From NCBI RefSeq assembly GCF_907165205.1, contig NC_058198.1, positions 16,283,001-16,347,000 of the forward strand: a stretch of DNA of 64,000 nt. Reading direction: 5' to 3'. The position numbers and the translations under genes are program-made. The notes under the pieces were generated by a model. It was not told the DNA's origin. It saw only the letters and a list, made by a program, of their open reading frames with translations, and did not search any database. The stretch's first letter is position 1. Each line of letters starts with the position of its first letter. This DNA comes from Coccinella septempunctata (lineage: Eukaryota > Arthropoda > Insecta > Coleoptera > Coccinellidae). This document shows, piece after piece, positions 1 to 11,210 of this stretch.

Positions 1-11
1 AAATTTTCAGG

Positions 12-638
12 ATGAAACGTTACTCGATGGGCCGACCGTTAACCTTTAGGGAACCGTCCCCACCGTCCGGACCGCCTTCTCCAGCAAGTAATGGGTCGAC
101 GCTCAGCCTGTCGGCAGACTGGGAGGTGCCGCCGGAAAGAAAAAGAGACGCCGGGACCAGCACAGAACCGCCAGCCACCAGGACCGTGGGTACCGATGGA
201 TATCACGTCTACCTGGGGTTGGGCCCCCGAAGCTGTTGGCGGTGTGGCAACGAAGGCCACCGACGAGAACACTGCAGAGGGGAGCGGCTGAAATTTTGTT
301 CTAGGTGTGGCTGCGTGGGTGTCCTATCACGGGATTGCTGTGCCCGAACCACCGACCGTAACCGCAGACCTCCCTTAACCACCGTCAGCCAGCGAGGAAC
401 CCCGAGCCGGAGCGGACCCTCAGGAAGCAGGGCAGAGGCCGTACTCCCGGATCTCCGGTTGAAGCCCGCCACACCGACGCCTGCACCGACGCCGGCACCG
501 ACGCCTGTACCGACGCCTGTACCGACGCCTGTACCGACGCCTGCACCGACGCCTGAACCGACGCACATACCGGTACCGTCCAAACCGTCGCCGCCCACAC
601 CGTTGCCGACCCCACCGAAAAAGGTGAAAGTAGATTAA
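12..638 (+). CDS. ORF3 of the LTR retrotransposon: zinc-knuckle, Pro-rich accessory protein
   Basis: A 208-codon open frame, a second copy of the ORF at 39742-40359. It starts at an ATG one base after the splice-acceptor-like TTTTCAG. Order of parts: a Ser/Pro-rich N-terminus, a canonical CX2CX4HX4C zinc knuckle near residues 75-88, a second knuckle near 96-109 with Val where His is expected, a Thr/Pro tetrapeptide repeat (TPAP, TPVP, TPEP) near 156-185, and a basic tail PPKKVKVD. The two knuckles match the pair in this family's Gag in motif and spacing. Its place downstream of integrase is where insect gypsy elements carry env, but I see no signal peptide or membrane segment. Function unknown; nucleic-acid binding is inferred from the knuckles. 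Confidence 0.75.
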   Translation: MKRYSMGRPLTFREPSPPSGPPSPASNGSTLSLSADWEVPPERKRDAGTSTEPPATRTVGTDGYHVYLGLGPRSCWRCGNEGHRREHCRGERLKFCSRCGCVGVLSRDCCARTTDRNRRPPLTTVSQRGTPSRSGPSGSRAEAVLPDLRLKPATPTPAPTPAPTPVPTPVPTPVPTPAPTPEPTHIPVPSKPSPPTPLPTPPKKVKVD

Positions 639-897
639 TACCGTTATTACCGTACAAAAAAAAAAAAAGAGCACCGTTGTTAATACCGTTGAATTGAATA
701 TTTCCGAATAAATACCGTTCCGAAAAATATCTTTTATTTCACCAACCGAAATGGTGGATGCGCTAACCGTTTCCACCATCAAAGTACCGCTAACTAGGTC
801 ACAATACCAGAAAATAGTTCCGAGTTTAATAACCCCGCAACTTTGGTTTGTTCACAGGCTACTACCGCAAATTACACCGAAAACCCAGGAGGGTTAG

Positions 898-928
898 AAG
901 AAAAATAAAACTCCGTTTTATTTTTCTT
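898..928 (+). other. Perfect 14-bp hairpin just before the polypurine tract
   Basis: The arms AAGAAAAATAAAAC and GTTTTATTTTTCTT are exact reverse complements around the loop TCC. The same hairpin is present at 2692-2722 and 40636-40666. It lies about 10 bases upstream of the polypurine tract, so it may mark or protect the RNA end used for plus-strand priming, or act in 3'-end formation. That role is inference. Confidence 0.75.
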
Positions 929-935
929 GCACACG

Positions 936-946
936 GCAGAGGGGGG
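936..946 (+). promoter_or_regulatory. Polypurine tract (plus-strand primer site)
   Basis: A G-rich run (GCAGAGGGGGG) directly abuts the LTR start TGTGACG at 947. The same tract precedes the LTRs at 2741 and 40685. This position and composition are those of the RNase H-resistant primer for plus-strand synthesis in LTR retrotransposons. Confidence 0.8.
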
Positions 947-2055
947 TGTGACGAACCAGATTTTGCTCCGCCACAAAAAATTAAATTTTTCCACCGATAC
1001 TTGCATAATAATGCCTGATAACCGAGATATTTTTGAAGAAAACCGAAATACTGTCATAGGGGGTGTACCGATAACAATAGTTGTGTGTTACGATTGAAAG
1101 GAGCCTTACCGATAATTGTTAGTTCATAGTTTTCCACCGGTCAGTCCATGTTAGTAGGAAAGACCGTATCTCTTATGTTTTCAGAATTCATTTATTTTAA
1201 TAATTCTTTCCGTTCTACCATTTTTTGTTTGCTCTGAAAAAGTTCTCATAACTTTTTCTACTTTCCTTCTCATCCGTTGCCTCTGTCTTTTTCTGGGCCA
1301 ATTGAATAACCGTATCATTTTTGCTTTATCCAATGGATTGGTGAGTTTCCCATAGGGGGGAGAGTTTTTCCGAGTAGAGAGGGGATATTTCTTCGCGGCC
1401 CTGGAAGGTGAAGAGAAAAAGAGACAATCGTTGTTGAGAGGTGAACGAGTGCAGTGTGTGCAAAGTTAGTAAAACCGTACTTACGAAGCAAAGGAAAATC
1501 TAAGGCAAGTGATTGTTGAAATTATTACCGCTTCATTGCACCTTTATGGAAAAATATTCTCTCTGACTTTTGCTTGGCTGAAAATCCGAATTAACCGTAG
1601 ATTGACCATTTCCTGCTGTTTATAGCTTTCCGTTACCGTAGGGTGACATTTGGGTCCCAGGAGGACGTTGGGCCCCCCTGATTTCTCCGATTCCTGAAAA
1701 TTTGACCGCTTCATCCCGATTTCCAACCGTTTGAATTATAGTTATAGGTTAGATTCGCCGAGCACAGAGTTAGGATTTCATAACCGTCAAATACCCTCAC
1801 CGCCGGACTCTGTGGCCGCTGTTTGACAGCCAGCCCGCTTGAGGTCACCGAGAGAGAGAGAGAGACCGAAGGACACCGGATCATAGACAAACCACCGAGA
1901 CAGAGATAGAGGGCGTACCCCGGTGAACTGGTGTTTTCAAATTTCGACCTGACTGAATTCCGTTGTTTTTTTTTAAAACCGTTCGTACTTTTCATTCAAT
2001 TGTGTCTTGCCTTAGTTGAAATATTTCTCCGAAACCGTGCATGTTTCTTTGCACC
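947..2055 (+). repeat. LTR fragment, 3' end lost by the tandem duplication
   Basis: It starts with TGTGACG after the polypurine tract and follows the LTR at 2741-4648 closely until about 2055, where it jumps back into ORF3 sequence. It contains a (GA)n tract near 1850-1866. It lacks the 65-bp minisatellite and the LTR 3' end. Confidence 0.85.
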
Positions 2056-2433
2056 CGACGAGAACACTGCAGAGGGGAGCGGCTGAAATTTTGTTCTAGG
2101 TGTGGCTGCGTGGGTGTCCTATCACGGGATTGCTGTGCCCGAACCACCGACCGTAACCGCAGACCTCCCTTAACCACCGTCAGCCAGCGAGGAACCCCGA
2201 GCCGGAGCGGACCCTCAGGAAGCAGGGCAGAGGCCGTACTCCCGGATCTCCGGTTGAAGCCCGCCACACCGACGCCTGCACCGACGCCGGCACCGACGCC
2301 TGTACCGACGCCTGTACCGACGCCTGTACCGACGCCTGCACCGACGCCTGAACCGACGCACATACCGGTACCGTCCAAACCGTCGCCGCCCACACCGTTG
2401 CCGACCCCACCGAAAAAGGTGAAAGTAGATTAA
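2056..2433 (+). pseudogene. Duplicated, 5'-truncated ORF3 copy
   Basis: This is the second half of ORF3, entering just before the last Cys of the first knuckle and continuing through the second knuckle-like motif, the Thr/Pro repeat and the basic tail to the same stop. The first part is replaced by LTR sequence. An in-frame ATG at 2041 lies in LTR sequence, so the open frame is a chance fusion. It is followed by the non-coding region, hairpin and polypurine tract up to 2740. Confidence 0.8.
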
Positions 2434-2740
2434 TACCGTTATTACCGTAAAAAAAAAAAAAAAAGCACCGTTGTTAATACCGTTGAATTGAATATTTCCG
2501 AATAAATACCGTTCCGAAAAATATCTTTTATTTCACCAACCGAAATGGTGGATGCGCTAACCGTTTCCACCATCAAAGTACCGCTAACTAGGTCACAATA
2601 CCAGAAAATAGTTCCGAGTTTAATAACCCCGCAACTTTGGTTTGTTCACAGGCTACTACCGCAAATTTCACCGAAAACCCAGGAGGGTTAGAAGAAAAAT
2701 AAAACTCCGTTTTATTTTTCTTGCACACGGCAGAGGGGGG

Positions 2741-4648
2741 TGTGACGAACCAGATTTTGCTCCGCCACAAAAAATTAAATTTTTCCACCGATACTTGCAT
2801 AATAATGCCTGATAACCGAGATATTTTTGAAGAAAACCGAAATACTGTCATAGGGGGTGTACCGATAACAATAGTTGTGTGTTACGATTGAAAGGAGCCT
2901 TACCGATAATTGTTAGTTCATAGTTTTCCACCGGTCAGTCCATGTTAGTAGGAAAGACCGTATCTCTTATGTTCTCAGAATTCATTTATTTTAATAATTC
3001 TTTCCGTTCTACCATTTTTTGTTTGCTCTGAAAAAGTTCTCATAACTTTTTCTACTTTCCTTCTCATCCGTTGCCTCTGTCTTTTTCTGGGCCAATTGAA
3101 TAACCGTATCATTTTTGCTTTATCCAATGGATTGGTGAGTTTCCCATAGGGGGGAGAGTTTTTCCGAGTAGAGAGGGGATATTTCTTCGCGGCCCTGGAA
3201 GGTGAAGAGAAAAAGAGACAATCGTTGTTGAGAGGTGAACGAGTGCAGTGTGTGCAAAGTTAGTAAAACCGTACTTACGAAGCAAAGGAAAATCTAAGGC
3301 AAGTGATTGTTGAAATTATTACCGCTTCATTGCACCTTTATGGAAAAATATTCTCTCTGACTTTTGCTTGGCTGAAAATCCGAATTAACCGTAGATTGAC
3401 CATTTCCTGCTGTTTATAGCTTTCCGTTACCGTAGGGTGACATTTGGGTCCCAGGAGGACGTTGGGCCCCCCTGATTTCTCCGATTCCTGAAAATTTGAC
3501 CGCTTCATCCCGATTTCCAACCGTTTGAATTATAGTTATAGGTTAGATTCGCCGAGCACAGAGTTAGGATTTCATAACCGTCAAATACCCTCACCGCCGG
3601 ACTCTGTGGCCGCTGTTTGACAGCCAGCCCGCTTGAGGTCACCGAGAGAGAGAGAGAGACCGAAGGACACCGGATCATAGACAAACCACCGAGACAGAGA
3701 TAGAGGGCGTACCCCGGTGAACTGGTGTTTTCAAATTTCGACCTGACTGAATTCCGTTGATTATTTTTAAAACCGTTCGTACTTTTCATTCAATTGTGTC
3801 TTGCCTTAGTTGAAATATTTCTCCGAAACCGTGCATGTTTCTTTGCACCCAGTTTAATTGAAACTTGACTTATTTCCGTATATTTTTCCGAAACCGTGCA
3901 TGTTTCTTTGCACTTAGTTTAATTGAAACTTGACTTCCTTCCGTATATTTTTCCGAGACCGTGCATGTTTCTTTGCACTTAGTTTAATTGAAACTTGACT
4001 TACTTCCGTATATTTTTCCGAAACCGTGCATGTTTCTTTGCACTTAGTTTAATTGAAACTTGACTTACTTCCGTATATTTTTCCGAAACCGTGCATGTTT
4101 CTTTGCCCTTAGTTTGATTGAGACTTGACTTACTTCCGTATATTTTTCCGAAACCGTGCATGTTTCTTTGCACTTAGTTAGTTGAGACTTGACTTACTTC
4201 CGTATATTTCCGAAACCGTCCATTTTCCTGATGTGAAATTTTGCCAGCCGTCCAGCGCCGACCAGACACAGCCGTTGACGTCCACGCTTTAGTGTACCTG
4301 TCTATTCTCTTTTGTGTATAGTTTATTGTAATAGAAATAAATAGTTGAACATTTATTTTTGTTGCCAATTATTTTGCCAGTAAGAGTCTATTTATTAAAT
4401 CAGTTTCATCTAAGAGTTTAGTTAGAAGAGGTAAGTACTCTTTCGGACGCCTAAAGACCGTTGAAAAGCAGACACTTAGAAGACGCTACCGCCCTAGTCT
4501 TCATCGATACCCTTCTCCACTGATACTCAAGTCTACCCGGGCTCTCCAATTCTTTGGGGATTCTGTGAGAGACGTGGGGTTTGACTGATTGCCCCACTGG
4601 CGCCCGAGCAACCGTAAGGAGCTGCCAGAGTACGAAAAGTCTATCACA
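2741..4648 (+). repeat. LTR (1908 bp), complete
   Basis: It starts TGTGACG after a polypurine tract and ends TCTATCACA, giving TGTGA/TCACA terminal inverted repeats. It carries a (GA)n tract (about 3642-3660), a 65-bp minisatellite (3832-4205), an AATAAA near 4337, and GTAAGT preceded by AG near 4431. Near its 3' end it holds a primer-binding-site-like stretch, TGGCGCCCGAGCA, at 4598-4610. The sequence to its right is family-2 Jockey-superfamily sequence, so the LTR appears to be inserted in that element. Confidence 0.85.
3832..4205 (+). repeat. 65-bp minisatellite inside the LTR
   Basis: About six tandem copies, with CTTTGCAC recurring at 3841, 3906, 3971, 4036, 4101 and 4166 (exact 65-base steps). 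Each unit carries GTGCA and TGCAC arms around an 8-base loop, plus CCGAAACCG. The same array is at about 6340-6600, 33705-34200 and 41765-42330, where some units are about 8 bases shorter because GCATGTTT is missing. Confidence 0.85.
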
Positions 4649-5316
4649 GTACCTCATATATTTCCACATATCACTCATATCCTGAATTATTGTCTGAAAA
4701 AATCCGTCTTTCCCAGCCAGTGGAAAAGAGCAGTTGTTCTACCTGTGCCAAAGGTGTCTAATCCAAGGAACTTGAACAATTTACGACCTATAAGCATTTT
4801 GCCAACATTGTCCAAAATTTTAGAGAAGATCATGTGCAAACAACTCTGGTCACATTGGAATTCTAATAAGATTATTCCTCCCACCCAGTCTGGTTTTCGA
4901 AAAAATCACAGCTGTACCACGGCTTTGCTGAACATCACCGATGACATAATTAGGGCAACTGATAAGGGTAAACTCACTATTCTCGCACTTTTAGACTACT
5001 CTAAGGCATTTGACAGTCTCGATCACAAACTGTTAGCAGCAATATTGGCACATGTTGGATTTTGTGATGCTTCGGTTCTCCTTCTTGTTTCTTATCTCGC
5101 TGAACGTTATCAAGTAGTTTCTTGCAATGGCAATTTATCATTTCCTCTCAAAATTCAGAGGGGTGTACCACAGGGGTCGATTCTTGGACCGATATTGTTC
5201 CTTATCTACATTTCACAGTTTGAAAAGTTCATTCAATTTTGTTTCATTCATAATTATGCCGATGATACTCAGCTGTATATATCCTTCTTTTTAAATGAAT
5301 CTTCTCAGGCAATTTC
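4649..5316 (+). pseudogene. Fragment of Jockey-superfamily reverse transcriptase (family 2)
   Basis: The frame encodes the central RT region, with the LRPISILPTLSKILEK, LDYSKAFDSLDHK, RGVPQGSILGP and YADDTQLY motifs. It is nearly identical to 14947-15615. The left end adjoins an LTR terminus and the right end switches into LTR sequence with a shared CA, so neither the endonuclease nor the C-terminal part is present. RT and catalytic Asp pair are intact, but the fragment cannot be functional. Confidence 0.85.
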
Positions 5317-6884
5317 ATAATAATGCATGATAACCGAGATATTTTTGAAGAAAACCGAAATACTGTCATAGGGGGTGTACCGATAACAATAGTTGTGTGT
5401 TACGATTGAAAGGAGCCTTACCGATAATTGTTAGTTCATAGTTTTCCACCGGTCAGTCCATGTTAGTAGGAAAGACCGTATCTCTTATGTTTTCAGAATT
5501 CATTTATTTTAATAATTCTTTCCGTTCTACCATTTTTTGTTTGCTCTGAAAAAGTTCTCATAACTTTTTCTACTTTCCTTCTCATCCGTTGCCTCTGTCT
5601 TTTTCTGGGCCAATTGAATAACCGTATCATTTTTGCTTTATCCAATGGATTGGTGAGTTTCCCATAGGGGGGAGAGTTTTTCCGAGTAGAGAGGGGATAT
5701 TTCTTCGCGGCCCTGGAAGGTGAAGAGAAAAAGAGACAATCGTTGTTGAGAGGTGAACGAGTGCAGTGTGTGCAAAGTTAGTAAAACCGTACTTACGAAG
5801 CAAAGGAAAATCTAAGGCAAGTGATTGTTGAAATTATTACCGCTTCATTGCACCTTTATGGAAAAATATTCTCTCTGACTTTTGCTTGGCTGAAAATCCG
5901 AATTAACCGTAGATTGACCATTTCCTGCTGTTTATAGCTTTCCGTTACCGTAGGGTGACATTTGGGTCCCAGGAGGACGTTGGGCCCCCCTGATTTCTCC
6001 GATTCCTGAAAATTTGACCGCTTCATCCCGATTTCCAACCGTTTGAATTATAGTTATAGGTTAGATTCGCCGAGCACAGAGTTGGGATTTCATAACCGTC
6101 AAATACCCTCACCGCCGGACTCTGTGGCCGCTGTTTGACAGCCAGCCCGCTTGAGGTCACCGAGAGAGAGAGAGAGAGACCGAAGGACACCGGATCATAG
6201 ACAAACCACCGAGACAGAGATAGAGGGCGTACCCCGGTGAACTGGTGTTTTCAAATTTCGACCTGACTGAATTCCGTTGATTATTTTTAAAACCGTTCGT
6301 ACTTTTCATTCAATTGTGTCTTGCCTTAGTTGAAATATTTCTCCGAAACCGTGCATGTTTCTTTGCACCTAGTTTAATTGAAACTTGACTTATTTCCGTA
6401 TATTTTTCCGAAACCGTGCATGTTTCTTTGCACTTAGTTTAATTGAAACTTGACTTCCTTCCGTATATTTTTCCGAGACCGTGCATGTTTCTTTGCACTT
6501 AGTTTGATTGAGACTTGACTTACTTCCGTATATTTTTCCGAAACCGTGCATGTTTCTTTGCACTTAGTTAGTTGAGACTTGACTTACTTCCGTATATTTC
6601 CGAAACCGTCCATTTTCCTGAAGTGAAATTTTGCCAGCCGTCCAGCGCCGACCAGACACAGCCGTTGACGTCCACGCTTTAGTGTACCTGTCTATTCTCT
6701 TTTCTGTATAGTTTATTGTAATAGAAATAAATAGTTGAACATTTATTTTTGTTGCCAATTATTTTGCCAGTGAGAGTCTATTTATTAAATCAGTTTCATC
6801 TAAGAGTTTAGTTAGAAGAGGTAAGTACTCTTTCGGACGCCTAAAGACCGTTGAAAAGCAGACACTTAGAAGACGCTACCGCTA
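5317..6884 (+). repeat. LTR fragment, truncated at both ends
   Basis: It matches the LTR at 2741-4648 from about base 260 of that LTR to about 150 bases before its end, with fewer minisatellite units. The left joint is with family-2 RT sequence and the right joint is with unit X, bridged by about ten bases (CTAGTTATTATTAT). Confidence 0.8.
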
Positions 6885-7459
6885 GTTATTATTATCTTAT
6901 ACTTTTCAATTGTTGATATTTTATCATTTCATAATATCAGAAACGTTTGAAAAAATAAACAGTAATATAGTATATTCTATCTGTAAGAAAAATACTCTGG
7001 ACAATTATCATTTAAATTCGCATATGTTTCATAAACTCATAATTATATAAAACACTCTATAATTCAAGGTATTTTTAGTGTTAGGCTCAAGTATCACAAA
7101 ATAACAAAATATTTTATATGTTCTTTTTAGGTATCATAAATAATGAATTGAACACAATAAGTAAAATATCGCAGGAATTTGGACAGGTTGAAAAACAATC
7201 TCTTATGAATTCGCCAACGTTTCGGAACTATTTTGTTCCTTTCTCAAGGCTCATCATACAACTAATAAAAGTAACACTTTAAAATTGTTTATAGGAAGTT
7301 AAGGATAAATCAACAAACAGTCCGACGTGTGACAAATAAATCGAACGAATGTAATACGTTGATTCCATAGAAATTTTAAGTCACAGCAATCTAATATCGA
7401 ATCAGACGACGGAACGGGCAATTGGGTGGTGGGGTGCTAAGGAGGGATGGTAGAGGGGC

Positions 7460-7495
7460 TATATAACAGCGGAGTAGATGTACAAAGTATTCAGT
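7460..7495 (+). promoter_or_regulatory. TATA box and TCAGT initiator of unit X
   Basis: TATATAA at 7460-7466 and TCAGT at 7491-7495 put the expected start A about 33 bases after the first T of the TATA box, close to the usual RNA polymerase II spacing in arthropods. The same pair recurs at 9013/9044, 50724/50755, and on the minus strand near 17796/17765. The TATA box is also present at 59007. Confidence 0.6.
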
Positions 7496-7563
7496 TGTGA
7501 AAGTGCTTCGTGCTGCAAATATTGTGTTGTGGTTCACATTTTTTAACTTTGATACTATCGAAT

Positions 7564-7662
7564 ATGACATCTATTAGAAGAAAAGAAGATCCTAATATCA
7601 AACTTTTCAATGTAAATGACTACATTGAGATTTTTAGGAAGAAGGAGAAACCTATAAAATGA
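7564..7662 (+). pseudogene. Remnant (32 codons) of the unit X small gene
   Basis: This is the last part of the ORF seen whole at 50873-51274. A 348-bp segment between two GAAT tetranucleotides is missing, so the untranslated leader joins directly to the final codons; an ATG that is an internal Met in the full gene is now first. The upstream ATG seen at 50765 in the full copy is AAG here. The deletion edges are not GT-AG, so splicing is unlikely. An identical remnant lies at 9117-9215 within the second duplication unit. Confidence 0.5.
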
Positions 7663-9116
7663 AAACTTTTGTAGGATTTGTAACTCCAGCCCGCGCTCTA
7701 TATTCAAAATGAAATATTAACTTCGAAAAAAATTGAAAATTGTTAGATGTAGAGAAAAGACAACAGTACTGTTTTAAGTACTATGCGTAAAAGACTGAAC
7801 GCTCCTTGACCTGCGATCAAGAAATAGAAAATTCATAATATTGGAGTGCAAGTCTGATATTTGAATTTACAGCATATTCTTAATGAAACATAAATTTCGA
7901 AAACAAATAAAAATTGATAGGGGATCATAAAAGTTGACAGTTAGTACTGTTTCAAGTACTATGCAAAAAAAATCCACTGAACGCTTCTTGACCTGCTATC
8001 AAGCAATAGGTTGTGTATGAATTCAGAGTGCAAGTCTGCTATAATGAATCATTTATGATATAGAGTGTATTCTAAATGAAACATTAGGTTTGAAAAAAAA
8101 TTAAAAATTGTTAGGTGTACTCAAAGGACAACGTTAGGTCCCGTTCCAAGTACGGTATAAAAAAAATTAAAACATCAAAATATGACCAGATATACTAATT
8201 AACAGTAAAAATTAAGTAGGAGGATATCAAATAAGTGAGCCTTCGAATAAGAGCGATAAATAAACGAAATCAACTCAGATATATGAAAACCAACAACTGT
8301 TGATTTGTTTGTCCACTTTTATATCAATGTCTATTTATTAAATCAGTTTCATCTAAGAGTTTAGTTAGAAGAGGTAAGTACTCTTTCGGACGCCTAAAGA
8401 CCGTTGAAAAGCAGACACTTAGAAGACGCTACCGCTAGTTATTATTATCTTATACTTTTCAATTGTTGATATTTTATCATTTCATAATATCAGAAACGTT
8501 TGAAAAAATAAACAGTAATATAGTATATTCTATCTGTAAGAAAAATACTCTGGACAATTATCATTTAAATTCGCATATGTTTCATAAACTCATAATTATA
8601 TAAAACACTCTATAATTTAAGGTATTTTTAGTGTTAGGCTCAAGTATCACAAAATAACAAAATATTTTATATGTTCTTTTTAGGTATCATAAATAATGAA
8701 TTGAACACAATAAGTAAAATATCGCAGGAATTTGGACAGGTTGAAGAACAATCTCTTATGAATTCGCCAACGTTTCGGAACTATTTTGTTCCTTTCTCAA
8801 GGCTCATCATACAACTAATAAAAGTAACACTTTAAAATTGTTTATAGGAAGTTAAGGATAAATCAACAAACAGTCCGACGTGTGACAGTTAAATCGAACG
8901 AATGTAATACGTTGATTCCATAGAAATTTTAAGTCACAGCAATCTAATATCGAATCAGACGACGGAACGGGCAATTGGGTGGTGGGGTGCTAAGGAGAGA
9001 TGGTAGAGGGGCTATATAACAGCGGAGTAGATGTACAAAGTATTCAGTTGTGAAAGTGCTTCGTGCTGCAAATATTGTGTTGTGGTTTACATTTTTTAAC
9101 TTTGATACTATCGAAT

Positions 9117-9215
9117 ATGACATCTATTAGAAGAAAAGAAGATCCTAATATCAAACTTTTCAATGTAAATGACTACATTGAGATTTTTAGGAAGAAGGAG
9201 AAACCTATAAAATGA
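9117..9215 (+). pseudogene. Duplicate remnant of the unit X small gene
   Basis: The duplicate of 7564-7662, carried by the 1553-bp duplication, with the same 348-bp deletion and the same 32 codons. Its TATA box (9013) and initiator (9044) are also duplicated. Confidence 0.5.
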
Positions 9216-11210
9216 AAACTTTTGTAGGATTTGTAACTCCAGCCCGCGCTCTATATTCAAAATGAAATATTAACTTCGAAAAAAATTGAAAATTGTTAGA
9301 TGTAGAGAAAAGACAACAGTACTGTTTTAAGTACTATGCGTAAAAGACTGAACGCTCCTTGACCTGCGATCAAGAAATAGAAAATTCATAATATTGGAGT
9401 GCAAGTCTGATATTTGAATTTACAGCATATTCTTAATGAAACATAAATTTCGAAAACAAATAAAAATTGATAGGGGATCATAAAAGTTGACAGTTAGTAC
9501 TGTTTCAAGTACTATGCAAAAAAAATCCACTGAACGCTTCTTGACCTGCTATCAAGCAATAGGTTGTGTATGAATTCAGAGTGCAAGTCTGCTATAATGA
9601 ATCATTTATGATATAGAGTGTATTCTAAATGAAACATTAGGTTTGAAAAAAAATTAAAAATTGTTAGGTGTACTCAAAGGACAACGTTAGGTCCCGTTCC
9701 AAGTACGGTATAAAAAAAATTAAAACATCAAAATATGACCAGATATACTAATTAACAGTAAAAATTAAGTAGGAGGATATCAAATAAGTGAGCCTTCGAA
9801 TAAGAGCGATAAATAAACGAAATCAACTCAGATATATGAAAACCAACAACTGTTGATTTGTTTGTCCACTTTTATATCAATGTGTATTATGTTCCTGAAT
9901 TAATTTCGTTTGTTTTGAGTTATTTCATCCTCTCATTTATTGAGACATTGGTTCACTATAACCAGGATAATTTCCAATCCTGCTTTTTTTGTCATACAAG
10001 AACATTGTTTTAGGGATTCATCTACTATTTATATCCTACAGATAATTGGAAAAATTTGCTCTTTTCAGATTCACTAGTTATAATGGCGTCATAGATCTAA
10101 CGCTACGCTACGCACCGTAATTTTTTATATTGTTTTCTCATTATTCCATATGCCAGCTTCAGTACTCTCGCGAATATTATTATTCCAGTTTCAACCTCAA
10201 GAAAAAGGCTACTGCAACCAAAAGTTTTCGTTATTTTCTCTAATAAATTTCAGCAATCAATTTTAAGAAATTCATGACGGAAGAAAGTAACTTTTTTATT
10301 CGGTTTTTCGAAGTTTTCCATGAGCTATATGGATGTGTAGAGGATGTTTCATTAAAATGAATTAATTTCAAAGAAATTACCTGAGCCTGAAACAAAGAAC
10401 AGTTTACATTGACGAATATAATAGACAGATAGAATAGAAGTCAACGTTCATACTTAATTATCGAAATCTCATTTCTCTTGACAAATACAAAGGGGATTTA
10501 TCTGTAAAAAAAACCAGAACAATATCATGGAAACCAAAAAAGTGCCATAACTGATCTACGGGACAACTATTTCTTGATAAGCAAAAAAACCCTATTCAAA
10601 ACCATTGACGTATTGAAGTATACAGTAAAATATTTGTTACTTTGACTAGGTGACAGGTACAGAATAACACAGGTACAGTATAACCAATACAATAAACCAT
10701 CCCTCAACGTTTCCGCCCGCAACGGACCGATTTGGTCATAATTACTACCTGCGAAAACAAGGAATTGTATAGCATGAACTTTGAAGTATTTTGAAATAAG
10801 ATATTTGATTGTTGATGCATTTTTCGGAAATATTGCAATTAATTATCGATTTATGTTCGAACCCCAGCATCTCAAAATAGAACTTTTTTCTATAAAACGG
10901 CCTTTTCAAAATCATTTTGAATATTTTCGATAGCCGGATCAGCATAGAAATCATAAAATATCTAATCTAAACAGCAAATGAAGTTGGACGGCCAAAAACT
11001 TGCATAAGTTTGACTATGTCTAATTCCGACATTATTTTGGCGATATTTTATTTTCACTTTACTGAATGTCACTTGCATTGGTTATTTTTTTTTAATATCT
11101 TCTTTTCGTACTGGGCGTGAATATAATTTCCGATTTTCGTCTTAAATTTTGGAGATAGTGAGGCCTTACAAATGTTTTAGTGTGACTTTCGGACTTATAT
11201 CAAGTTATTT

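Larger units (their letters stand above)
1..946 (+). mobile_element. 3' internal end of a Ty3/gypsy-type LTR retrotransposon (copy 1)
   Basis: This is the 3' internal part of the same family that is nearly complete at 32627-42764; the window edge cuts off its gag and pol. It holds the splice-acceptor-like sequence before ORF3, ORF3 itself, a non-coding stretch rich in ACCG, a perfect hairpin at 898-928 and a polypurine tract that runs into the LTR at 947. It aligns almost base for base with 39731-40684. A large tandem duplication then repeats bases 261 onward from 2056. Confidence 0.9.
261..3850 (+). repeat. 1.79-kb direct tandem duplication of ORF3 3' part plus LTR 5' part
   Basis: Bases from about 261 to 2055 are repeated from about 2056 to 3850 with an offset of 1794-1795 bases and near identity. 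At the joint, LTR sequence (TTTGCACC) runs directly into ORF3 sequence (CGACGAGAAC), with CACC shared by both parents as microhomology. Either a local duplication or an assembly repeat could give this. Confidence 0.85.
6778..9883 (+). repeat. 1553-bp direct tandem duplication (LTR tail plus part of unit X)
   Basis: 6778-8330 and 8331-9883 are direct repeats with a constant 1553-base offset and very few differences. Each begins with the same 107-bp LTR tail and ends at TATATCAATGT in unit X. GT is shared at the joint. Since the first unit includes an LTR/X junction, the duplication came after that junction formed. Confidence 0.88.
6895..11210 (+). repeat. Unit X, copy I (left part), with internal duplication
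   Basis: This is a mostly non-coding repeat found again at 17228-18731 (inverted) and 45623-59099. It holds, in order, an AT-rich stretch, a possible ribozyme-like motif (minus strand), a GC-richer promoter region with TATATAA at 7460 and TCAGT at 7491 (duplicated at 9013 and 9044), a short ORF reduced by a 348-bp deletion, hairpin-bearing degenerate repeats, and a long AT-rich region that I could not assign. It continues after the family-1 insertion at 13923. Confidence 0.8.

Noticed and set aside
209..782. Long minus-strand frames rich in Gly/Val or Arg over ORF3
   Set aside because: They are shadows of the Thr-Pro repeat on the other strand and contain no recognisable domain.
7540..7570. 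Intron removal as the reason for the 348-bp difference in unit X genes
   Set aside because: The edges are GAAT repeats, not GT-AG, and the leader and flanks are retained, so a retrocopy is not supported.
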